A DNA stretch of 10,924 nucleotides, taken from positions 1 to 10,924 of the forward strand of contig JAIRTG010000108.1 of the NCBI GenBank assembly GCA_031255055.1, written 5' to 3'. The position numbers were made by a program, and so were the translations under genes. The notes under the pieces are model-generated. The model was given only the letters and a program-made list of their open reading frames with translations. It was not told where the DNA came from and ran no database searches. Within the stretch, counting starts at the first letter, position 1. Every line of letters begins with the position of its first letter. This document shows positions 1 to 6,292 of the stretch, piece after piece. This DNA comes from Prevotellaceae bacterium. GTDB lineage: Bacteria > Bacteroidota > Bacteroidia > Bacteroidales > Paludibacteraceae.

Positions 1-4
1 CCGC

Positions 5-46
5 ACTAATCATTCTTCATTCTTCGTTCTTCATTCTTCACTAATC
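5..46. repeat. Heptanucleotide-period repeat block, six units
   Basis: Six 7-nt units run in register: ACTAATC, ATTCTTC, ATTCTTC, GTTCTTC, ATTCTTC, ACTAATC. The outer units are the same word that makes up the long array at 6208-6292, so this looks like another member of that repeat family with substituted inner units. It lies at the window edge upstream of the PurF-family gene, so its full extent may not be visible. No function can be assigned. Confidence 0.75.
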
Positions 47-83
47 GCTGCGAATCGTCCGTCTCGGATGTTCAAATTATTTC

Positions 84-91
84 TATCTTTG
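84..91 (+). promoter_or_regulatory. Bacteroidota -7 promoter element (TATCTTTG) for the PurF-family gene
   Basis: TATCTTTG matches the Bacteroidota primary sigma factor -7 consensus TAnnTTTG exactly. It is preceded by an AT-rich block (ATTATTTC) resembling the one at the 2421 promoter. I see no clear TTG-type -33 element at the usual distance, so the call rests on the -7 word and its position. The leader to the preferred start codon at 221 would be about 120 nt. Confidence 0.55.
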
Positions 92-220
92 TGCGTTTTT
101 TATAAAAAAACGACTTATGCTTTGCAGTCTAAATCACATCTCATCCACCGTTATTTTCATTCTTTGAGGTGATTTATGCCGCATGTTTTTTTAAATTATA
201 AATTTTATATACGAACATTT

Positions 221-1624
221 ATGGGAGGTTTTTTCGGCACGATTTCAAAGTCGGCTTGCATTGAAGATTTATTTTACGGCACAGACTACAATTCGCACAT
301 GGGAACAAAACGCGGAGGTTTGGCCACTTGGACAAAAGAAGGGATAAGGCGTTCCATTCACAACCTGGAAAATTCCTATTTCAGAGGGAAGTTTGAAGAC
401 GATCTGGATAAACTTACAGGCAATTCGGGTATCGGCGTCATCAGCGATACCGATCCACAGCCCATTGCAATCAATTCCCATTTAGGGAAATACGCAGTAG
501 TGACCGTAGCGAAAATCAACAACATAAAAGAGTTGGAAAAAACGATGATGGACAGAGGAACCCATTTTTCGGAATTGAGTTCCGGCGACACAAATCCGAC
601 GGAATTAGTATCGTTGCTCATAAACGAGGGACGAAACTTTGTCGAAGGTATCGAAAACGTATTCGATAGCATACAGGGTTCCTGCACGATGCTGATTCTT
701 ACCGAGAGCGGTATCATTGCCGCACGCGACAAACTGGGACGTATTCCTGTTATTCTCGGCAGAAAAGACGGCTCGATGGCCGTTTCAAACGAGCCATGCG
801 GTTTTCCGAATCTCGGTTACGAAATCGAATACAATTTAGGTCCGGGCGAACTAGTAAAAATCACCGCAGACGGTTTTGAGCAACTGCGGAAACCGAATCG
901 GAAAAAGCAGATTTGTTCATTTCTTTGGGTCTATTACGGCTATCCTGTTTCCGAATACGAAGGGATCAACGTCGATGCCGTCCGTTACAAAGGTGGTTGT
1001 TCGATGGCGGAAGACGATGATTTACAAGTCGATTTTGTAGCGGGTATTCCCGATTCGGGAGTTGGACACGCGCTTGGATATGCCGTAGGGAAGAAAGCGC
1101 CATACAAGCGTGCATTCATAAAATACACCCCGACCTGGCCCCGAAGCTTTACGCCCTCCCGACAGGAACAGCGCGAGTTTATTGCCAAAATGAAATTGAT
1201 TCCGAACAAAACATTGCTGAAAGAGAAACGGATTATTTTCTGTGACGATTCAATTGTGCGCGGTACACAGTTGCGCGACAATGTGAATATCCTGTATCAT
1301 TACGGTGCAAAAGAGGTACACATGCGCATTGCCTGTCCTCCGCTTCTGCATGCCTGTCCGTTCTTGAATTTTACGGCGTCGAAATCAACGCTCGAACTGA
1401 TCACCCGCCGTGTTATCAAACGGTTGGAAGGAGAGGATGACAAAAATCTGGATTTGTATCGGCAGACCGACTCACCCCAATATAAAAGGATGGTGGACGA
1501 AATACGACAAGAACTGAAAATAACGACCTTGAAATTTAACTCGCTCGAAAAGCTGGTACGTGCCATCGGGTTGCCCAAAGAGGAACTTTGTACGCACTGT
1601 TGGGACGGTACAAGTTATTTTTAG
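221..1624 (+). CDS. Amidophosphoribosyltransferase (PurF)-family protein with degenerate glutaminase site
   Basis: PurF makes phosphoribosylamine from PRPP using ammonia released from glutamine, the first step of purine synthesis. This product has the PurF layout: an N-terminal Ntn-type domain (about 1-225 from M221) and a C-terminal phosphoribosyltransferase domain. The PRPP loop CDDSIVRGTQ is intact (D342, D343). Cysteines at 232 (ICSF), 379 (ACPF) and 457/460 (CTHC) match the four Fe-S ligands of the Bacillus-type enzyme. The N-terminus reads MGGFFG where active enzymes have a nucleophilic Cys after Met, and the NGN and HVRYAT motifs are not recognisable, so glutaminase activity is probably lost. 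It may use free ammonia or do another PRPP reaction; that is inference. The frame also has an upstream ATG at 176 behind GAGGTGA, only 3 nt away; I prefer 221 because MGGFFG aligns with the family N-terminus. From 221 the product is 467 residues, near the usual length. Confidence 0.85.
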   Translation: MGGFFGTISKSACIEDLFYGTDYNSHMGTKRGGLATWTKEGIRRSIHNLENSYFRGKFEDDLDKLTGNSGIGVISDTDPQPIAINSHLGKYAVVTVAKINNIKELEKTMMDRGTHFSELSSGDTNPTELVSLLINEGRNFVEGIENVFDSIQGSCTMLILTESGIIAARDKLGRIPVILGRKDGSMAVSNEPCGFPNLGYEIEYNLGPGELVKITADGFEQLRKPNRKKQICSFLWVYYGYPVSEYEGINVDAVRYKGGCSMAEDDDLQVDFVAGIPDSGVGHALGYAVGKKAPYKRAFIKYTPTWPRSFTPSRQEQREFIAKMKLIPNKTLLKEKRIIFCDDSIVRGTQLRDNVNILYHYGAKEVHMRIACPPLLHACPFLNFTASKSTLELITRRVIKRLEGEDDKNLDLYRQTDSPQYKRMVDEIRQELKITTLKFNSLEKLVRAIGLPKEELCTHCWDGTSYF

Positions 1625-1633
1625 TGTTGCGGT

Positions 1634-2278
1634 TCACCGTTCTTTCCAGACAAAATAACCGAGGACAATCAACGGAACGAGCATTATCAGTATTATCGGC
1701 GTATTGTACATCAGAGTCTGGGGATAAAACGCTATTGCGAGTATAAAACCGGCAAACGCGCCTCCCAGATGTGCCGTATGTCCGATATTTCCCAGTGCGT
1801 TACGCATACCGTAAATGGAATAGCCGAGATACAGCATCGCGAAAATCCATCCGGGAATGGGGATGGGAATAAACATGATCATAATGCCGATATGCGGGTC
1901 GAGTGCAATAGCGGCGAACAACACGCCGCTCACTCCGCCCGAAGCGCCGATAGCCGAATAAGACATGTCGCGCCTGTACATAAACAGGGAAAGCAGATTT
2001 CCGCCCAAAATAGCAAGGAAATAAATCAACAGCAGCCGGAATAGCCCCAGATAGGCGACGATGGAAGGTGCAAAAAAATAGAAGCTCAGCATATTGAAAA
2101 TAAGGTGCATCCAATCGGCATGAAGAAACGCGGACGTCAGCAGTCTATCCCACTGGTTACGTTTGAGAATAGCATAGCAACTAAACTTGAGGCGGTCGAA
2201 CAATTGCGCACTGTTAAACCCCATAAAACTCACAATTCCTGTCGAAATGATAATGCCGAATACGACCATTTTATCCAT
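1634..2278 (-). CDS. Rhomboid family intramembrane serine protease
   Basis: Rhomboids cleave membrane proteins within the lipid bilayer using a Ser-His dyad. The 214-residue product has about six hydrophobic segments, the core rhomboid size without extra soluble domains. Visible motifs are HxxxxHxxxN (H53, H58, N62), GASGG with catalytic Ser113, and HTAHLGG with catalytic His170. The start ATG is preceded on the minus strand by AAGGAG about 6 nt upstream, an unusually clear Shine-Dalgarno for this phylum. The gene converges on the PurF-family gene with 9 bp between stop codons and no obvious terminator, so the transcripts may overlap. It is divergent from the gene at 2457. Substrates cannot be predicted. 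Confidence 0.93.
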   Translation of the reverse strand: MDKMVVFGIIISTGIVSFMGFNSAQLFDRLKFSCYAILKRNQWDRLLTSAFLHADWMHLIFNMLSFYFFAPSIVAYLGLFRLLLIYFLAILGGNLLSLFMYRRDMSYSAIGASGGVSGVLFAAIALDPHIGIMIMFIPIPIPGWIFAMLYLGYSIYGMRNALGNIGHTAHLGGAFAGFILAIAFYPQTLMYNTPIILIMLVPLIVLGYFVWKER

Positions 2279-2322
2279 AATTTACTCCTTTCTGCCGACT
2301 GTTACCGAAAAACAAAATCGTG

Positions 2323-2330
2323 CAAAGATA
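2323..2330 (-). promoter_or_regulatory. -7 promoter element for the rhomboid gene
   Basis: On the minus strand this reads TATCTTTG, an exact match to the Bacteroidota TAnnTTTG -7 element, 44 nt upstream of the rhomboid start. It lies inside a 17-bp block (2321-2337) that is repeated as a perfect reverse complement at 2414-2430 over the divergent promoter. No convincing -33 element is visible. Confidence 0.6.
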
Positions 2331-2420
2331 AAATAATCCGGCGACTTTTCGTCATAAAACAGATCCGCATCACGGCTGACGCATCTAAATTTTAAACGAG
2401 GAGAAATCATTCAATTATTT

Positions 2421-2428
2421 TATCTTTG
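2421..2428 (+). promoter_or_regulatory. -7 promoter element for the 2457-4951 gene run
   Basis: TATCTTTG matches the TAnnTTTG consensus and lies 28 nt upstream of the ATG at 2457, giving a short leader. It is the probable promoter of the four-gene run ending at the biotin ligase, since no comparable promoter word is seen in the small gaps that follow. The -33 region is not recognisable. Confidence 0.6.
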
Positions 2429-2456
2429 CAGCCGAATATCAAAACCCCGGTTTACT

Positions 2457-3065
2457 ATGTCAAAAAAGAAAACAGCCATACAACAGCAACTTTCACCACA
2501 AAAATACATTACAACCAAAGCACGGCGACTGCCGATAGTCCACTGTCTGATCACACCCGGATGGAAAGAATCGGGAGAGTGTAACATCGTTGTCGTGCGA
2601 CAGCACAAGTCGGGCGCTTACACCATCGGATTCTATCTGGTCGACACCTACTGTCTTGGCGTAAAAAACACCTTCTACAAGTTCAATGTCTTAGACGACG
2701 AATTGGACTGCCTACGAAACGATACCGAGAACTTTGAAGCAATCACATACAACGAGGTACACAACATCATCTACGGCGCGGTGGCCTATGCGGAAGAATG
2801 GGGTATTCGACCCCACCCCGATTTTCTCCTTACGCAGTACCTGCTGGAAGAAGACACAGAAGACATTCCGCTGATTGAATATGAGTTCGGATTCAAAGGC
2901 AAGCCGTTTTTACTGGTAAAAGATGCGTTGGAATTTAACAAATACAAGGCAATTCTTGACGAATCGGCAGGGAAAGACTATTATTACTCAATTCGCTCCA
3001 TCCGCCACGGTTTGGATGATGACGAATACGACGAATACGACGAATACGACGAAACAGTTGATTAA
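2457..3065 (+). CDS. Conserved-looking hypothetical protein with acidic tandem-repeat tail
   Basis: A 202-residue soluble protein of unknown function. It has no signal peptide or membrane segment. The N-terminus is basic and Gln/Lys-rich (1-25). The central part (about 26-110) contains CNIVVVRQHKSGAYTIGFYL followed by VDTYCLGVKNTFYKFN, a patterned stretch typical of a folded, conserved domain; I recall similar proteins in Bacteroidota but cannot name a family. The C-terminus is strongly acidic, ending in repeated DEY triplets encoded by a 9-bp DNA repeat. It is the first gene of a close run with dtd, pssA and a biotin ligase (3-nt gap to dtd), which suggests co-transcription but not a shared pathway. 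Confidence 0.8.
   Translation: MSKKKTAIQQQLSPQKYITTKARRLPIVHCLITPGWKESGECNIVVVRQHKSGAYTIGFYLVDTYCLGVKNTFYKFNVLDDELDCLRNDTENFEAITYNEVHNIIYGAVAYAEEWGIRPHPDFLLTQYLLEEDTEDIPLIEYEFGFKGKPFLLVKDALEFNKYKAILDESAGKDYYYSIRSIRHGLDDDEYDEYDEYDETVD
3021..3053 (+). repeat. 9-bp in-frame tandem repeat GACGAATAC
   Basis: Three perfect copies of GACGAATAC at 3021, 3030 and 3039, followed by a partial copy GACGAA, encode Asp-Glu-Tyr triplets at the C-terminus of the hypothetical protein. Because the unit is a multiple of three, copy-number change would alter tail length without a frameshift. Confidence 0.9.
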
Positions 3066-3068
3066 ACC

Positions 3069-3515
3069 ATGCGGGCATTAATTCAACGAGTAAGTCAATC
3101 GTCGGTCACCGTCAACAACACCCTCCACAGCAAAATCGGCAAAGGACTGTTGATCCTCTTAGGCATCGAAGACGCGGACACCGACGCAGACATCGACCTT
3201 TTAACCGGTAAAATTGTTCATCTTCGGATATTCGACGACCAAAACGGCATCATGAATCATTCCGTATCGGACATCGACGGTGAAATCATGTTGGTGAGTC
3301 AATTCACCCTATATGCAAACACAAAAAAAGGGAATCGACCGTCATACATCGGCGCCTCCAAGCCCGATTTTGCTCGGCCGATGTACGAAAAATTTCATCA
3401 AATGCTCGAATCCAAATCAGGCAAAACCGTTCGGACAGGCATTTTCGGCGCCGATATGCAAATAACATTAACAAACGACGGCCCCGTCACAATCTGGATA
3501 GACAGCAAAGTTTAA
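3069..3515 (+). CDS. dtd: D-aminoacyl-tRNA deacylase
   Basis: DTD hydrolyses D-amino acids (and glycine mischarged on tRNA-Ala) from tRNA, a proofreading step in translation. The 148-residue length is the normal family size. The N-terminus MRALIQRVSQSSV is typical. Both signature motifs are present: SQFTL at 77-81 and the cis-Pro motif NDGPVT with G138-P139, which together form the chiral-selective pocket of the dimer. The start lies 3 nt after the stop of the preceding gene, and pssA follows after 12 nt, so it is most likely translated from a shared mRNA. Nothing looks truncated. Confidence 0.97.
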   Translation: MRALIQRVSQSSVTVNNTLHSKIGKGLLILLGIEDADTDADIDLLTGKIVHLRIFDDQNGIMNHSVSDIDGEIMLVSQFTLYANTKKGNRPSYIGASKPDFARPMYEKFHQMLESKSGKTVRTGIFGADMQITLTNDGPVTIWIDSKV

Positions 3516-3527
3516 AAACAATCCCAA

Positions 3528-4208
3528 ATGAAAAAACATATTCCGAACTTCATCACCTGTCTGAACCTGTTTTCAGGCTGCGTCGGTACCTGTTTCGCCT
3601 TTCAAGGCGAGACCCAATGGGCATTTCACTGCATTTTACTGTCAGGAGCGTTCGATTTTCTCGACGGCTTTGCGGCACGTATGCTCAAAACACATTCGCC
3701 GACAGGAAAAGAACTCGACTCGCTTGCCGACGCCATCAGCTTCGGCTTATTGCCCGGCGCAATGGTATTTTACCTGCTCTCACAAGCCACACACACGCCG
3801 ATTCCTTTCATCGGCTTTTTGATTCCGGTATTTTCGGCGCTCCGTTTGGCAAAATTCAATATCGACGACCGACAAACCACTTCATTCATCGGACTACCCG
3901 TTCCGGCAAACGCCATCTTCTGGGGCGGACTGATTCATTCACATTCACCCTTCCTTGCCTCGCAACCCTGGATGACAATCGGTCTGACGGTCGTTTTCAG
4001 TTTACTACTCGTGTCGGCATTACCGATGTTTTCGTTAAAAATGAAAAACCTCTCGTGGAACGACAACAAAACACAATACAGCTTTTTAGCCGTTTGTGCC
4101 CTGCTATTGCTACTGCTCCGATCAGACGCCTTTGCGCCGATAATCACGGCATACATCCTTTTCTCCATCGCCATAAAACTATTCGGCAAAAAAGCAGCAA
4201 ACAATTGA
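3528..4208 (+). CDS. pssA: CDP-diacylglycerol--serine O-phosphatidyltransferase
   Basis: This inner-membrane enzyme makes phosphatidylserine from CDP-diacylglycerol and serine, the precursor of phosphatidylethanolamine. The product has 226 residues and several hydrophobic segments. The CDP-alcohol phosphotransferase signature is complete: D43, D46-G47, A50-R51, G60, D64 and D68, matching DxxDGxxARx8GxxxDxxxD. The N-terminal IPNFITCLNLFSGC is typical of the PssA branch rather than PgsA. It sits 12 nt after dtd and 2 nt before the biotin ligase. Confidence is high for the family and good for the serine substrate. Confidence 0.95.
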   Translation: MKKHIPNFITCLNLFSGCVGTCFAFQGETQWAFHCILLSGAFDFLDGFAARMLKTHSPTGKELDSLADAISFGLLPGAMVFYLLSQATHTPIPFIGFLIPVFSALRLAKFNIDDRQTTSFIGLPVPANAIFWGGLIHSHSPFLASQPWMTIGLTVVFSLLLVSALPMFSLKMKNLSWNDNKTQYSFLAVCALLLLLLRSDAFAPIITAYILFSIAIKLFGKKAANN

Positions 4209-4210
4209 AC

Positions 4211-4951
4211 ATGAGCGTTACAGACAGTCTATATCTTCCCCAAACCGGTTCGACAAACGACTATCTTTCGGCCTTATTGAAAAAAAACAAGCTACCCGAA
4301 GGTTTTGTCGTTTACACCGGTTATCAAACCGAAGGCAAAGGGCAAAAAGGCAACACATGGGAATCGGCAAACGGCGAAAACCTACTCTTCAGCCTCTTGC
4401 TCAATCCGACAAAGATACCGCTTGACGAACACTTTTTGCTCTCGCAATCGGTCGGTTTGGGCATCAAAAAAGCGCTGGACGAACTGACCGACGAAATTAC
4501 AGTCAAATGGCCGAACGATATTTTTTGGAAAGATCAAAAGCTGGCCGGCATCCTGATCGAAACAACCCTGCAAGGAGCGACATTCAAATCGGCAGTTTGC
4601 GGCATCGGACTGAATGTAAATCAGGTTTCGTTCCCACAACAAGTCGGAAATCCCGTTTCACTCAAACAAATCACAGATAGCAACCATTCCGTGCCCAACC
4701 TGTTGACAAAAATCAGAAAACACATATTAGAGATCTACCACAACGAATCGCCCGAAAACATCCGGCAAACCTACTTCGACAGCCTCTACCGGCAAATCGG
4801 ATGGCATCTTTTCAGAGACAAACACGAAACATTTCAAGCCCGAATTGCCGACATTCGCCCCGACGGACAACTCGGACTCCAAACAAAATCGGGCGAAATA
4901 CGGCGGTACTACTTCAAAGAAGTCGCCTTTCTTACCCCAAAGCAGCCATAG
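4211..4951 (+). CDS. birA: Biotin--[acetyl-CoA-carboxylase] ligase, BirA-type without DNA-binding domain
   Basis: Biotin-protein ligase activates biotin as biotinyl-AMP and transfers it to a lysine of carboxyltransferase carrier proteins. The 246-residue product has the GSTN substrate motif (13-16), a biotin/ATP loop reading EGKGQKGNTWES and the catalytic KWPND (K99). The loop is GKGQKGN where many homologues have GRGRRGR. A C-terminal small domain is present (from about 195). There is no N-terminal helix-turn-helix, so this is a monofunctional ligase and not a biotin-operon repressor. The reading frame is open upstream to 3617, but that extension lies in another frame inside pssA; the start at 4211, 2 nt after the pssA stop, gives a product beginning just before the conserved GSTN. 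Confidence 0.95.
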   Translation: MSVTDSLYLPQTGSTNDYLSALLKKNKLPEGFVVYTGYQTEGKGQKGNTWESANGENLLFSLLLNPTKIPLDEHFLLSQSVGLGIKKALDELTDEITVKWPNDIFWKDQKLAGILIETTLQGATFKSAVCGIGLNVNQVSFPQQVGNPVSLKQITDSNHSVPNLLTKIRKHILEIYHNESPENIRQTYFDSLYRQIGWHLFRDKHETFQARIADIRPDGQLGLQTKSGEIRRYYFKEVAFLTPKQP

Positions 4952-4971
4952 AACAGTAGCTTTGAGCGCCA

Positions 4972-4993
4972 CAGTCAACCGGCAGTCAACCGG
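4972..4993. repeat. Perfect 11-bp tandem duplication
   Basis: CAGTCAACCGG occurs twice head to tail in the gap between the biotin ligase and the lipoprotein gene. The CCGG words could form only a short stem, and there is no following T-run, so this is not a convincing terminator. Confidence 0.85.
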
Positions 4994-5059
4994 ACACCGA
5001 TACAAAATATCAAATTGATTTCGTATATTTACGCGCTTAAATTATAAATTCATACAAAC

Positions 5060-5686
5060 ATGAAAAAACTAAGTCTACTATTCACATCGTTCGTATTTCT
5101 ATTAGCCGGCTGCACAAAAACAGCCGACAACAACAGCAACAGCAACACCGAAAGCAACGACACAACGTCGAAAGAAAAAACATTCCAATCGATCGACATC
5201 AAAGAACTGCAGGAAAACGCCGTCTCGCTTTTTGCCGACAACTGGTTTGTAGTAACCGCCGGCGACGAATCCGCATTTAATCAGATGACCATCAGTTGGG
5301 GAAATTTGGGCAACGTATGGGGCTATCCGGCCGCCGTCATCTACATCCGCACAACGCGGCACACCTATCCGTTCATCGACAACGGAAAACACTTTACGCT
5401 CAGCGCCTTCGACGAAGCGTACAGAGACAAAGTACTATTTATCGGTCAACATTCCGGTCGCGACGTCAACAAAGTGGAAGCCACAGGTCTGACGCCGAAA
5501 ACAACAGCGCTCGGCAACATCTACTATGACGAAGCGCGTCTGGTAATCGAATGTGAAAAAATTTACTTCAGCGACATCCTTCCCGAGAATCTTTCGGACG
5601 AGAGCGCCGCAAAAATGTATGAAGGCGAGCCAACCGTCCACCGCATGTTTATCGGGAAGATCGTCAACGTCTGGGAGAAAAAGTAG
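5060..5686 (+). CDS. Lipoprotein with flavin reductase-like (FMN-binding split barrel) domain
   Basis: The 208-residue product starts with a lipoprotein signal peptide: MKK, a hydrophobic stretch, then lipobox LAGC with Cys18. A low-complexity Asn/Ser/Thr linker follows (about 19-43). The rest resembles the flavin reductase-like domain: DNWFVVTAGDESAFNQMTIS with WGNLGNVWG, then IYIRTTRHTYPFI, FTLSAF and the C-terminal FIGKIVNVW. Such domains bind FMN in a split barrel; members include NAD(P)H:FMN reductases and non-enzymatic FMN binders. The lipid anchor places it in the cell envelope, where NADH is not available, so a cytosolic-type reductase reaction is doubtful. The gene appears to be its own unit: a 108-nt gap precedes it, with a weak promoter-like TATATTTA at 5024, and a strong hairpin follows. 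Substrate unknown. Confidence 0.88.
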   Translation: MKKLSLLFTSFVFLLAGCTKTADNNSNSNTESNDTTSKEKTFQSIDIKELQENAVSLFADNWFVVTAGDESAFNQMTISWGNLGNVWGYPAAVIYIRTTRHTYPFIDNGKHFTLSAFDEAYRDKVLFIGQHSGRDVNKVEATGLTPKTTALGNIYYDEARLVIECEKIYFSDILPENLSDESAAKMYEGEPTVHRMFIGKIVNVWEKK

Positions 5687-5724
5687 TCAGACCAACATCC
5701 GGTCGACGACACGACAAATGCAGG

Positions 5725-5756
5725 GGGGCGAAAAATTTTTCGCCCCTATTTTATTT
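5725..5756 (+). terminator. Intrinsic terminator after the lipoprotein gene
   Basis: A perfect 22-bp palindrome (5725-5746), GGGGCGAAAAA followed by its complement, forms a GC-capped hairpin. It is followed by a T-rich stretch (TATTTTATTT). It begins 39 nt after the lipoprotein stop codon. The palindrome would also act on transcripts from the opposite strand. Confidence 0.8.
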
Positions 5757-5762
5757 CGCCCC

Positions 5763-5898
5763 AAAGAAAGAGAAAGACAATTAGGGGGGGGAAGTCTCCC
5801 CCTCGATTCAGCCGCCTACGGCGTCTTCCGATACCCCCTCTGCGGGGCGCTGCCCCGAAACGCCCCGAAAGACAGTGATTATAGTGATTAGTGATTAG
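5763..5898 (+). repeat. Composite GC-rich hairpin repeat, copy A, with heptamer tail
   Basis: A purine-rich lead (AAAGAAAGAGAAAG) is followed by TTAGGGGGGGG and a chain of small hairpins: GGGGGA/TCCCCC, CGCC/GGCG and CGGGGC/GCCCCG. It ends ACGCCCCGAAAGACAG and then TGATTAG heptamers. The stretch from 5781 to 5898 matches 10716-10837 in the same orientation at roughly 90% by eye, including the transition to heptamers. The hairpins persist despite substitutions, which suggests a structured repeat and not a decayed gene. Short open frames across it are not credible genes. Confidence 0.85.
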
Positions 5899-5999
5899 TC
5901 CCCCTCTATATTTTGTCAAGTGCAAAAAAAAGAATAACTCTCGGCGCAGCCCTGCAAATACTGTTCATAGCAGATAGTTACAAGGTAGTTATATGAAAG

Positions 6000-6055
6000 T
6001 GTTTAGTGATTAGTGTTTAGTGATTAGTGTTTAGTGATTAGTGTTTAGTGTTTAA
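6000..6055 (+). repeat. Alternating heptamer array TGTTTAG/TGATTAG, eight units
   Basis: Eight contiguous 7-nt units read TGTTTAG, TGATTAG, TGTTTAG, TGATTAG, TGTTTAG, TGATTAG, TGTTTAG and TGTTTAA. Strict alternation over the first seven units shows that amplification happened as a 14-nt dimer. The block spans the left arm end and the centre of the inverted repeat. The right-hand counterpart (6071-6105) has only five more divergent units. Confidence 0.9.
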
Positions 6056-6070
6056 ACATAGCGAACTTGT

Positions 6071-6105
6071 AATAACCATTAACCATTAAACACTAATCAC
6101 TAAAC
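6071..6105 (+). repeat. Diverging heptamer block, five units
   Basis: Units in 7-nt register are AATAACC, ATTAACC, ATTAAAC, ACTAATC and ACTAAAC. They grade from the family words at the right arm into more diverged forms towards the centre of the inverted repeat. On the minus strand these correspond to the TGATTAG/TGTTTAG family. Confidence 0.75.
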
Positions 6106-6207
6106 ACTTTCATAGAACTACCCTGTAACTATCTGCTATGAACAGTATTTGCATGGCTGCGCCGAGAGTTATTCTTTTTTTTGCACTTGACAAAATATAG
6201 AGGGAGA

Positions 6208-6292
6208 CTAATCACTAATCACTAATCACTAATCACTAATCACTAATCACTAATCACTAATCACTAATCACTAATCACTAATCACTAATCAC
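6208..6292 (-). repeat. Twelve-unit heptamer array (TGATTAG on the minus strand)
   Basis: Twelve perfect copies of CTAATCA on the + strand (TGATTAG on the minus strand) run from 6208 to 6291. The outer units of the long inverted repeat's right arm are part of it. On the minus strand the first unit supplies the TGA stop of the hybrid sensor gene, so the array begins exactly where that coding sequence ends. It has no spacers and is not a CRISPR array. Its perfect identity suggests recent slippage or active maintenance. Confidence 0.95.

Larger units (their letters stand above)
5882..6224. repeat. Long inverted repeat, 138-bp arms with 67-nt centre
   Basis: The left arm (5882-6019) and right arm (6087-6224) are reverse complements with no indels and four mismatches (at 5901, 5952, 5983 and 5991 on the left). 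The symmetry centre is near 6053, beside the palindrome GTTTAAAC. Each arm consists of a unique core of about 101 bp (5899-5999 and 6107-6207) bordered on both sides by heptamer units. The structure lies between two convergent genes. Any transcript crossing it could fold into a very long hairpin, which might also serve as a transcript end. No transposase is present; a MITE-like element or a pair of inverted insertions is possible. Confidence 0.95.

Noticed and set aside
176..220. Upstream start of the PurF-family gene at 176
   Set aside because: GAGGTGA precedes it but only 3 nt away, and the 15 extra residues precede the family N-terminus MGGFFG; it remains a possible alternative, so it was not chosen rather than excluded.
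3617..4210. Long N-terminal extension of the biotin ligase reading frame
   Set aside because: It lies out of frame inside pssA, its translation is low-quality and basic, and the ligase homology begins right after the ATG at 4211.
4972..4993. Terminator after the biotin ligase gene
   Set aside because: The short CCGG stem is a by-product of an 11-bp tandem duplication and has no T-run after it.
5553..5891. 112-codon open frame overlapping the lipoprotein end
   Set aside because: It is a shadow of the lipoprotein gene that runs into terminator and repeat DNA.
6208..6292. CRISPR-like array
   Set aside because: Units are 7 nt, contiguous, and have no spacers; there are no cas genes in the window.
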